Of a stretch of 19,776 nucleotides of DNA, positions 1 to 6,325 are shown in pieces. A program made the translations under genes and the position numbers. Location: positions 1-19,776 of the forward strand of contig CAJUBR010000052.1 in assembly GCA_910584695.1 (NCBI GenBank). The letters run 5' to 3'. Position 1 is the first letter of the stretch, and the number at the start of each line of letters is the position of its first letter. Under the pieces are notes generated by a model, which had not been told where the DNA came from, searched no databases, and worked only from the letters and a program-made list of their open reading frames with translations. The DNA is from an uncultured Lachnospiraceae bacterium (GTDB lineage Bacteria; Bacillota; Clostridia; Lachnospirales; Lachnospiraceae).

Positions 1-79
1 CTTTTTGAATTTTCAGGGTTGTCTTGTTGTTTTGTCATCATTTAGTTTTCATTGTTCTTTTGCTTGCATGAATACTCAA

Positions 80-168
80 CGGAGAAGGAGGGATTTGAAC
101 CCTCGCGCCGCTATTAACGACCTACTCCCTTTCCAGGGGAGCCCCTTCAGCCGCTTGGGTACTTCTCC
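80..168 (-). tRNA. tRNA-Ser (anticodon GGA)
   Basis: On the minus strand the sequence folds as a class II tRNA. The acceptor stem is GGAGAAG paired with CTTCTCC, followed by a G discriminator at position 80. The T arm is GAGGG-TTCAAAT-CCCTC. The anticodon loop CTGGAAA carries GGA, and a long variable arm typical of serine tRNAs follows it. It reads UCC and UCU codons. The CCA tail is not encoded (the bases after the discriminator are TTG), so CCA must be added after transcription. It is the second gene of a two-tRNA transcript. Confidence 0.96.
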
Positions 169-213
169 AAGCTGCAAGCTAATTGCATTCTTAATTATAA
201 AATTTAAGAACAG

Positions 214-299
214 CGGAGAGGGTGGGATTCGAACCCACGTGCCCTTGCGGACAAACGGTTTTCAAGACCGCCTCGTTATGACCACTTCGATACCTCTCC
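214..299 (-). tRNA. tRNA-Ser (anticodon UGA)
   Basis: On the minus strand the acceptor stem GGAGAGG pairs with CCTCTCC, with a G discriminator at 214. The anticodon loop CTTGAAA gives UGA, which reads UCA and related codons. The T arm is GTGGG-TTCGAAT-CCCAC, and the long variable arm with a GCAA loop marks it as tRNA-Ser. No CCA is encoded. It lies 45 bp upstream of the tRNA-Ser(GGA) gene, and both are probably transcribed from the promoter at 339-367. Confidence 0.96.
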
Positions 300-338
300 G
301 TGTTTCTGACTTGTTTCTTTCCGTCAGCGACATTGACT

Positions 339-367
339 ATATTATCACTATATAACATTCATGTCAA
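339..367 (-). promoter_or_regulatory. Sigma-A-type promoter for the two tRNA-Ser genes
   Basis: The minus strand has a perfect -35 box TTGACA (362-367), a 17-bp spacer and a -10-like TAATAT (339-344), about 40 bp upstream of tRNA-Ser(UGA). The -35 box lies inside the last codons of ispD, so the tRNA transcript can start independently of the long upstream operon. The placement and perfect -35 fit a strong stable-RNA promoter, although the -10 matches consensus at only four of six bases. Confidence 0.65.
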
Positions 368-1064
368 CAACTTTTTTTATTTTTTTCAAAAAATTTTCGG
401 CAACTAATAAATCTTCCTTTGTCGTTATTTTAATATTGTAATAATCCCCTAAAATCACTTTTATTTTCTTTTTTAAATAACGTTCCATTATCATGGTGTC
501 GTCTGTTATATCTTTATCCTGCACCCGTTCCATGATCTCATAAGCTTCTACAATATCTTTATAACAAAAACTCTGAGGTGTTTGTATTTGCCACAAATAA
601 TTCCGAGGTAAGGTCTCTGTCCCAAATCCATCATTATCAACCAATTTAATGGTATCCTTCACTGGCACTCCTACCGTACATGCAGCCGTTTCTAAAACCG
701 TCAAAATAGAGTCTTCAATTATTTTCTGTGTCAAACACGGCCTTGCTGCATCATGAATCAACACATAATCGGCCCCTCCTGCTGCCTGCAGACCATTCTT
801 TACGGACCAATACCGTTCTGTACCACCCGGCACTACTGCTTTCACTTTATGAAAATGATACTTTTGTATAATATCCTTTTTACAATATTCTATTTCATTT
901 TCACCTGTAACCAGTATAATGTCTTCCACCCGGCTCCGTTCAAAAGCCTCTAACGAATAAAACAGTAGTGGTTTCCCACATAAATCCAAAAACTGCTTCG
1001 GTACATCCGAATGCATGCGGCTGCCTTTTCCCGCCGCTAATACAATTGCTGTTATATGTTTCAT
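348..1064 (-). CDS. ispD: 2-C-methyl-D-erythritol 4-phosphate cytidylyltransferase (IspD)
   Basis: IspD joins CTP and methylerythritol phosphate to give CDP-ME, the third step of the MEP isoprenoid pathway, in the cytosol. The 238-residue protein is of normal family length. The N-terminal nucleotide-binding motif LAAGKGSRM is at about residues 10-18, with the KQFL segment just after it. The HDAARP motif and the TPQSF motif near residues 162-166 follow in family order. The ATG is preceded by an AAGAGGA ribosome binding site. It is the last protein gene of the run, 11 bp after tsaD, and its final codons carry the -35 box of the tRNA promoter. Some relatives are CDP-ribitol or other sugar cytidylyltransferases, but no teichoic acid genes are nearby. 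Confidence 0.9.
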   Translation of the reverse strand: MKHITAIVLAAGKGSRMHSDVPKQFLDLCGKPLLFYSLEAFERSRVEDIILVTGENEIEYCKKDIIQKYHFHKVKAVVPGGTERYWSVKNGLQAAGGADYVLIHDAARPCLTQKIIEDSILTVLETAACTVGVPVKDTIKLVDNDGFGTETLPRNYLWQIQTPQSFCYKDIVEAYEIMERVQDKDITDDTMIMERYLKKKIKVILGDYYNIKITTKEDLLVAENFLKKIKKVVDMNVI

Positions 1065-1075
1065 ATATTTTCCTC

Positions 1076-2101
1076 TTATAATCTTTGCCCAAGCTTTAAA
1101 TTCGGCACTGCATTCAAGTCTAAGCCATGCCGTACCCCATTTATATATGCATAATAGCCGGCTGTTCCTATCATAGCTGCATTATCCGTGCAAAATACCG
1201 GTGACGGATGATAAAAACGAATCCTTTCCTTTTCACAAGCCGCACCAAGACTTTCCCGTAAGGATGAATTCGATGCTACCCCACCAGCCACAGCCAGTTT
1301 ATCCATTCCCATAGCTTTTGTGGCCTGAATTGTATGCGTAGTTAAGACATCAATTACTGCATACTGAAAAGAAGCAGCCACATCCGCCTGATTCACTGTA
1401 ATCCCTTTCATCTCACATTGATTGAGATAATTTAAGACAGAAGATTTCAAGCCGCTAAAACTGAAATCATAAGGATGATCCTCTACTTTCGCTCTGGGAA
1501 ATGCAATTGCCTCTTTATCTCCTTCTTTGGCGAGCCGGTCAATTTTAGGTCCCCCAGGGTATCCTAATCCAATCGCACGTGCTACTTTATCAAAAGCTTC
1601 ACCGGCGGCATCATCCCTGGTTCTTCCAACAATTTCAAATTTATCATAATCTTTCACTTTGACCAGATGTGTATGCCCGCCAGATACAACCAGACACATA
1701 AACGGCGGTTCCAAATCCAAATTTTCAATGTAATTTGCTGCAATGTGCCCTTCGATATGATGCACTCCCACTAAAGGCTTCCCTGCTGCATAAGCAATTG
1801 CTTTGGCCTCCGCAACTCCAACAAGAAGTGCGCCAACCAGCCCCGGACCATATGTGACCGCGACTGCATCCATTTGTTCCAGCTTCATAGATGCCTCTCT
1901 TAAAGCCCCTTCAATCACCTGATTTATCTTTTCAATATGCTTTCTTGATGCAATCTCCGGAACTACCCCTCCGTATAATTTATGTAATTCAATCTGTGAA
2001 AAAATCACATTCGAGCAGACATGTCTTCCATTTTTAATAACTGCGGCAGCCGTCTCATCACAAGATGACTCTATTGCCAATATATAGATGTCCTTGTCCA
2101 T
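1076..2101 (-). CDS. tsaD: tRNA N6-threonylcarbamoyladenosine transferase (TsaD)
   Basis: TsaD transfers the threonylcarbamoyl group to A37 of ANN-decoding tRNAs and works with TsaB and TsaE, both encoded in this window. The 341 residues form one full ASKHA-fold protein of usual length. The N terminus has the ESSCDET motif. The metal-binding H-x-x-x-H (HIEGH) is at residues 115-119, a VSGGHTH phosphate-binding segment follows, and GGVASNSSLR and CTDNAAMIG lie near the C terminus. Its ATG directly abuts the stop codon of the preceding membrane-anchored protein gene, and an AAGGAG site sits inside that gene's end, so the two are translationally linked. TsaB and TsaE lie about 2.5-3.7 kb upstream in the same run. 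Confidence 0.96.
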   Translation of the reverse strand: MDKDIYILAIESSCDETAAAVIKNGRHVCSNVIFSQIELHKLYGGVVPEIASRKHIEKINQVIEGALREASMKLEQMDAVAVTYGPGLVGALLVGVAEAKAIAYAAGKPLVGVHHIEGHIAANYIENLDLEPPFMCLVVSGGHTHLVKVKDYDKFEIVGRTRDDAAGEAFDKVARAIGLGYPGGPKIDRLAKEGDKEAIAFPRAKVEDHPYDFSFSGLKSSVLNYLNQCEMKGITVNQADVAASFQYAVIDVLTTHTIQATKAMGMDKLAVAGGVASNSSLRESLGAACEKERIRFYHPSPVFCTDNAAMIGTAGYYAYINGVRHGLDLNAVPNLKLGQRL

Positions 2102-2698
2102 TTACTCTGCATCTCCTTCTTTCTCTGTTGTACTTTTGTTCATAATCTGCCAGCCAAGTATTTTCCATCTCCCATCCTTGTCTTTCCGCAAAATATATTC
2201 TTCATCTTCTGATAAAACACCGGAACCTGTATTTATACCTATCGTAACCTTTATTTTAGCATATTCTTTACCATTTTCCGTATTATATTTTACCTGACTC
2301 GCTTCAGCCAGAGAATAACTGGCAAATTTCTGTTTACTATCATCATATAACTGTATTTCATCTTTTAACCCCTGCAATTGTTTATCTTCTGCATTATTCT
2401 GCAACAGTTCCTCATCAAACAACTGCCTTGTATTTTGGTTGACAATAAACAACTCCTCTTCGGTAAATGCATTATTATATGCACTTTTTAAATATCTGCA
2501 ATGCAATTTAACTGTTTCTCTTACTGTCTTGGGATAATCATTTTCAAAATCATAATTTAGAAGTTTCTCCGTTTCCGTCCTTTCAGAGATTTCCTGTCGA
2601 TTATTCACCGTATTATTCAAATAAGTAAAATATGCCAATCCTATAATCATAACCAACAGCACGATAGTGGTAAATCCCTTTACACTTCTCTTTTTCAT
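2102..2698 (-). CDS. Single-pass membrane-anchored protein of unknown function (possibly DUF6715)
   Basis: This is a 198-residue protein with a short basic N terminus (KKRSVKGF) and one hydrophobic segment of about 20 residues (TTIVLLVMIIGLAYFTY), so it is probably an N-in anchor with the rest outside the membrane. The outer part is charged, with a helical first half and a strand-like C-terminal half ending in a DGRWKILGWQ segment, as in NTF2-like or DUF-type extracytoplasmic domains. No cysteine follows the anchor, so it is not a lipoprotein. From memory it resembles Lachnospiraceae proteins annotated DUF6715, which I could not check. The ATG at 2698 is chosen because GGGAGG lies 6 bp before it. 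A GTG two codons earlier is too close to that site. Function is unknown. The position directly before tsaD suggests co-transcription only. Confidence 0.8.
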   Translation of the reverse strand: MKKRSVKGFTTIVLLVMIIGLAYFTYLNNTVNNRQEISERTETEKLLNYDFENDYPKTVRETVKLHCRYLKSAYNNAFTEEELFIVNQNTRQLFDEELLQNNAEDKQLQGLKDEIQLYDDSKQKFASYSLAEASQVKYNTENGKEYAKIKVTIGINTGSGVLSEDEEYILRKDKDGRWKILGWQIMNKSTTEKEGDAE

Positions 2699-2752
2699 AA
2701 ACACCCTCCCTTTCGCATTCTCCTAAAGTAAAATACAATCCATTCCAGCTTC

Positions 2753-3661
2753 TCACTCATTAAATGATAACGTAGTCGTTCTCCTATCTTTTGCAATCAT
2801 CGTATCAGGAAATATCTCCCTGACCTTTTTTTCATAATCCTGAGGTCGCACAAGGGAAGGTGAATAATGTGTGAGCCACATTTCCTTCACTTTGGCTTCC
2901 TTAGCCATTGCTGCCGCTTCATAAAATGTCATGTGCTTGTATTCTTTTGCCTTGGCTTCTTTTTCCGGCTCCGCATACATCCCTTCACAAATAAATAAGT
3001 CAGCTTCTGCAGCATTTTTAATAATTCTATCTGTCGGTCTCGAATCCGTACAATATGATATTTTAATTCCTTTTCTTGGTGGTCCTAAAACCATGTCTGC
3101 GGAATAAATTTTCCCTTCTGATTCAATTGTCTCACCTTTTTGCAGCCTCCCCCAGAACTCCATTGGTATCTCTGCTTCTCTTGCACGGTCAACATCAAAC
3201 TTTCCTGCCCTGTCTAACTCAAGGCTATAGCCATAACAGGTGATATTATGATTGACGCGAAATGCATTGATATGCAGTCCGTTAAACATAAAGCTTTCTT
3301 CTTCTTTTTCCAGTTCGATAAAGTGAATAGGGAACGGAAGCTCTGGAGCTATCATTCTCAATGCATTGACAATTTTTTCTAAACGCTTCGGTCCAATCAT
3401 CGTAACCGGTTCTGTTCTTTCCGCATTTCCCAATGTAAGTAAAAGCCCTGGCAGTCCACTGATATGATCTGCATGAAAATGTGTAAAACAAATCACGTCA
3501 ATCGGTTTCACACTCCATCCCTGCTGTTTAATAGAAACCTGCGTTCCCTCACCACAATCTATTAATATATTCATCCCGTTATACCGTACCATCAGCGATG
3601 TTAATGCACGATACGGCAGCGGCATCATGCCACCTGTTCCGAGTAAACACACATCTATCAT
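2753..3661 (-). CDS. rnz: Ribonuclease Z
   Basis: RNase Z is the endonuclease that trims the 3' trailer of tRNA precursors, which matters most for tRNAs lacking an encoded CCA. Both tRNA-Ser genes in this window lack it. The 302-residue metallo-beta-lactamase protein has the zinc motif HFHADH at residues 61-66 and an upstream IDCGEGTQ strand. A further metal ligand is in YCTDSRP, and the last histidine is in the LTHYSPS motif near the C terminus. The length matches the short bacterial form. GGAGG lies 6 bp before the ATG. It sits in the run with the t6A genes, 53 bp after a small zinc-ribbon gene. Confidence 0.94.
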   Translation of the reverse strand: MIDVCLLGTGGMMPLPYRALTSLMVRYNGMNILIDCGEGTQVSIKQQGWSVKPIDVICFTHFHADHISGLPGLLLTLGNAERTEPVTMIGPKRLEKIVNALRMIAPELPFPIHFIELEKEEESFMFNGLHINAFRVNHNITCYGYSLELDRAGKFDVDRAREAEIPMEFWGRLQKGETIESEGKIYSADMVLGPPRKGIKISYCTDSRPTDRIIKNAAEADLFICEGMYAEPEKEAKAKEYKHMTFYEAAAMAKEAKVKEMWLTHYSPSLVRPQDYEKKVREIFPDTMIAKDRRTTTLSFNE

Positions 3662-3714
3662 CCTATCCCTCCTTCCATATATATGCTTTATTCCAATACG
3701 TATGTTATATATAC

Positions 3715-3930
3715 TTAGAGCATTTCTGTTGTCTCATATTTTTTTGACGGTATTACAAATTCCTGCTCCAGTTTTCCCAAACAATCCTCACATATGATAA
3801 ACTCTTGAGTATTTCCATCTTTTTTTGAAAAATACCCCCATGCCTTACGCACATGAATAAAATCTTCATGAATAATTCCGTTTTCTGCCTTCAATATTCT
3901 TCCACACTTGTTACATGCTATATTATTCAT
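3715..3930 (-). CDS. Small four-cysteine (zinc-ribbon-like) hypothetical protein
   Basis: This 71-residue protein starts MNNIACNKCG. Cysteine pairs at residues 6/9 and 47/50 (two CxxC motifs) probably bind one zinc ion. Between them is a conserved-looking segment with HEDF and WGYFSKKDG. I recall similar small uncharacterised proteins in clostridia, but no function is known to me. The ATG at 3930 is preceded by a perfect GGAGG with 6 bp spacing. The open frame extends 11 codons further upstream without a ribosome binding site, so the shorter form is preferred. It is cytosolic, with no membrane segment, and lies between rimI and rnz. Confidence 0.75.
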   Translation of the reverse strand: MNNIACNKCGRILKAENGIIHEDFIHVRKAWGYFSKKDGNTQEFIICEDCLGKLEQEFVIPSKKYETTEML

Positions 3931-4045
3931 TCCATCCTCCATAATTATCATAATCTTATGCACGCCCCTATTTCGGTATGGTACATAGAATCTGCATTAC
4001 TATTAATTATGGTAGCTCAATTACTCTGTAAAATCCAGTGGTAAA

Positions 4046-4579
4046 TTATGTCCATTCTGTCATCTTTCTTTCCATTATAATAGCATTCTCCCTCGGATGG
4101 CTATAATACTCCTTCCGTTCTCCTAATCTAACAAATCCATTCTTATAATACAAATTCATTGCCAAGGTATTACTTTCCCTCACTTCTAACAGCATTCTTT
4201 TACATCCTTTTTCTTTTGCCAAAACAATCATTTTTTCTAATAATGCTTGTCCAATCCCACATCCCTGAAAAGACGGCGTTACAGCAATATTCAGCAGTTC
4301 TGCCTCATCGGCAATCAACATAATCCCTGCAAAGCCAACGATCCTGCTAAATGCCACAGATAATTCATCCTCTTCCATCTGACCAAAATCTGTTTTCTTA
4401 GCATTATTATAACTCTTATCCCCTGTCTTTTCCACATCGCATGCAACATAATATATATTATTATCATGATGCAATACATCCCGTATACCCTCCAAAGACC
4501 AATGTTCCGGTAAACATTCTTTTGCAATTTGGGCTACGGCTTCGCAGCACTGCATCTGCAAAGGTAACAAATCTATCAT
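4046..4579 (-). CDS. rimI: Ribosomal protein S18-alanine N-acetyltransferase (RimI-type GNAT)
   Basis: This is a 177-residue GNAT acetyltransferase. The acetyl-CoA loop QGCGIGQALL is preceded by the strand LLNIAVTPS and followed by a helix, then the LLEVRESN...A..LYYKNGF motif typical of RimI. It starts 1 bp after the tsaB stop codon, and a tsaB-rimI neighbourhood is the usual setting for RimI in Firmicutes. It is about 30 residues longer than E. coli RimI because of an apparent lysine- and acid-rich insertion near residues 50-70 (EKTGDKSYNNAKKTDF). RimI acetylates the N terminus of ribosomal protein S18 in E. coli. Whether this homologue has that substrate or a wider range cannot be told from sequence. 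Confidence 0.88.
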   Translation of the reverse strand: MIDLLPLQMQCCEAVAQIAKECLPEHWSLEGIRDVLHHDNNIYYVACDVEKTGDKSYNNAKKTDFGQMEEDELSVAFSRIVGFAGIMLIADEAELLNIAVTPSFQGCGIGQALLEKMIVLAKEKGCKRMLLEVRESNTLAMNLYYKNGFVRLGERKEYYSHPRENAIIMERKMTEWT

Positions 4580-4580
4580 C

Positions 4581-5294
4581 TTATTGACTTTCCTTTTGAT
4601 TCTTCTCTAATTGTTCTCTTTCAGCCTGTGACAAACGCAGATACTCCGGTTCAAATTCATCTGCACTGACATATAATCCATTTTCAAAATAATCCATTGC
4701 CCTCACTCCAATTGCTGCTGCCCGCTGCTTATTCACATGGGCCGGTGCAATGTGATACGGTACTGTCATTCCGGCTGCTATCCTATCCTTATATACCGGA
4801 ATCCCGTCTCCAAGAAAGATTACCTCCTGACCGATTATATTCAATGCATCTATTATTTCTTCTATACCTACTGGCGTCTGTTCCTTTACCGTTTGCAATC
4901 TTCCATCCGAAAACTTATAAATTCCCGTATATACCTGATTCCTTCTGGCATCCATCAGCGGACAGATTAACGAATTTGTTTCATATAAATTCATAGCCAG
5001 ACCTTCCACCGTCGGTATTCCGATAATAGGTTTCTTTAGTGCCAGACCAAGCCCCTTTACGGTTGCAGCACCAATCCTCAAACCTGTAAAGGAACCCGGG
5101 CCCTTTGCAACTGCAATCGCATCCACCAAACCCAGATCTGTCTCCGTCATGCGTATAATCTCATCCATCATTGGAAGTAACGTCTGCGAATGCGTTTTTT
5201 TATAATTTACCGTATACTCTGCAATCAAATTATCATCTTCTACGACTGCCACAGAGGCTACAAGTCCAGAACTATCCAATGCTAATATCTTCAT
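4581..5294 (-). CDS. tsaB: tRNA threonylcarbamoyladenosine biosynthesis protein TsaB
   Basis: TsaB is the catalytically inactive TsaD paralogue that scaffolds the t6A-forming complex. The 237-residue protein begins MKILALDSS and has the family's GPGSFTGLRIG motif near residues 67-77, followed by the ASKHA-type core (VKGLGLAL, GIPTVEGLAMN, DARRNQVYTG). The start at 5294 is used because AAGGG lies 6 bp before it. An ATG two codons upstream directly abuts that site and is unlikely. The downstream rimI start is 1 bp past the stop, which indicates tight coupling. tsaE lies 37 bp upstream. Confidence 0.95.
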   Translation of the reverse strand: MKILALDSSGLVASVAVVEDDNLIAEYTVNYKKTHSQTLLPMMDEIIRMTETDLGLVDAIAVAKGPGSFTGLRIGAATVKGLGLALKKPIIGIPTVEGLAMNLYETNSLICPLMDARRNQVYTGIYKFSDGRLQTVKEQTPVGIEEIIDALNIIGQEVIFLGDGIPVYKDRIAAGMTVPYHIAPAHVNKQRAAAIGVRAMDYFENGLYVSADEFEPEYLRLSQAEREQLEKNQKESQ

Positions 5295-5331
5295 ATTCAT
5301 CCCTTCAATCTAAATGCTAGTATAATTTGTT

Positions 5332-5757
5332 TTAATTCTTTTCTATTATAATACGCCTGTAATCGAATCCCTTTTTCAAATCCTTTTCTATTCTTATATT
5401 AATATAGTGTTCCGGTAAAATATCCAGAATCATATCTGCCCATTCAATCAGACAGACACCTTCTCCATAAATCATATCATTAAAACCCACTTCTTCCATT
5501 TCTTCCGGATCTTCAATCCGGTAAACGTCAAAATGATAAAGCGGCAGCCTTCCGTCATTATATTCCTGTACGATTGTAAATGTCGGACTGCTGACATTTT
5601 CCTCTATACCAAGCCCTTCCGCAATCCCTTTTGAAAACAATGTTTTACCCACCCCCAGATCACCAATCAGACAAATCACATCCCCGGCATGCACCTTCTG
5701 TCCTAATTCTCTGGCAATCTTAAGTGTATCTTCGGGACCAAAACTGCTATATTCCAT
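5332..5757 (-). CDS. tsaE: tRNA threonylcarbamoyladenosine biosynthesis ATPase TsaE
   Basis: TsaE is the P-loop ATPase needed for multi-turnover t6A synthesis by TsaB-TsaD. The 141-residue protein has Walker A GDLGVGKT at residues 32-39, the SSPTFTIVQEY segment that follows it, the HFDVYRI motif, and the CLIEWAD motif in the second half, all diagnostic. The ATG at 5757 follows AAAGAGG with proper spacing. The open frame reaches a TTG at 5775 overlapping the upstream stop codon, but that TTG has no ribosome binding site. It is 14 bp from the YcxB-like gene, with tsaB next downstream. Confidence 0.95.
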   Translation of the reverse strand: MEYSSFGPEDTLKIARELGQKVHAGDVICLIGDLGVGKTLFSKGIAEGLGIEENVSSPTFTIVQEYNDGRLPLYHFDVYRIEDPEEMEEVGFNDMIYGEGVCLIEWADMILDILPEHYINIRIEKDLKKGFDYRRIIIEKN

Positions 5758-5771
5758 ATACAACCTCTTTT

Positions 5772-6302
5772 TCAATCTTCTTTTTGTTTCATTTTCATAC
5801 CCTTAAGGCGGACATTTGTTTTTTCCGTATAACCAATTAACATTTCCCTTAATACACTGCATTCTTCTCCAACCGCTTTTTTAGGAAATACAAAGGCATG
5901 AATATTGCTGCTATAAATTAAAAATTGTGACTTTGTCTCAACAATTTTCATTAAATTTTCCCATTCAATTGTCTGTTTCACATCATCCTGTGATACGGTT
6001 ATCCCTGCATGATCCAGTTGATAATTCAATGGTTTCTGATAAGATTTGTTTCTTTTCACCTGTCCCTTTGCACGAAAAAACAATATAATCGGTGCAAGAA
6101 TTGTAAACCAAAGAGCAACCAAGATCAAAATAACTCTGGACTGATCTGTCAATGAATCAAAGGACGTGATCAAAATGATAAATGCCATTAAAGAAAGACA
6201 AATGCCAAATATACCTGAAAATTTGTGGTATAAATGATATATTGTAAAGCGATAAACCTCCCCTGCTGTCATCTGTACAGAAAACTGTATCTCTTCTTTC
6301 AT
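5772..6302 (-). CDS. YcxB-like membrane protein
   Basis: This 176-residue protein has two adjacent hydrophobic segments at roughly residues 29-50 (FSGIFGICLSLMAFIILI) and 58-80 (VILILVALWFTILAPIILFF). A basic loop (RAKGQVKRNKSYQK) and a soluble C-terminal domain follow, containing YQLDHAGITVSQ and the WENLMKIVETKSQFLIY pattern. This layout matches the YcxB-like family (two helices plus a small PH-like domain), whose function is unknown. The start at 6302 (ATG) or 6305 (GTG) follows AGAGGG. A TTG at 6329 overlaps the tex stop but has no proper site. It is probably co-transcribed with tex and tsaE and has no evident link to t6A synthesis. Confidence 0.75.
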   Translation of the reverse strand: MKEEIQFSVQMTAGEVYRFTIYHLYHKFSGIFGICLSLMAFIILITSFDSLTDQSRVILILVALWFTILAPIILFFRAKGQVKRNKSYQKPLNYQLDHAGITVSQDDVKQTIEWENLMKIVETKSQFLIYSSNIHAFVFPKKAVGEECSVLREMLIGYTEKTNVRLKGMKMKQKED

Positions 6303-6325
6303 CACACTTTTCCCTCTTTTCTTTC

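Noticed and set aside
5..355. 116-codon open frame on the plus strand
   Set aside because: It runs antisense through both tRNA-Ser genes, which explains its apparent sequence.
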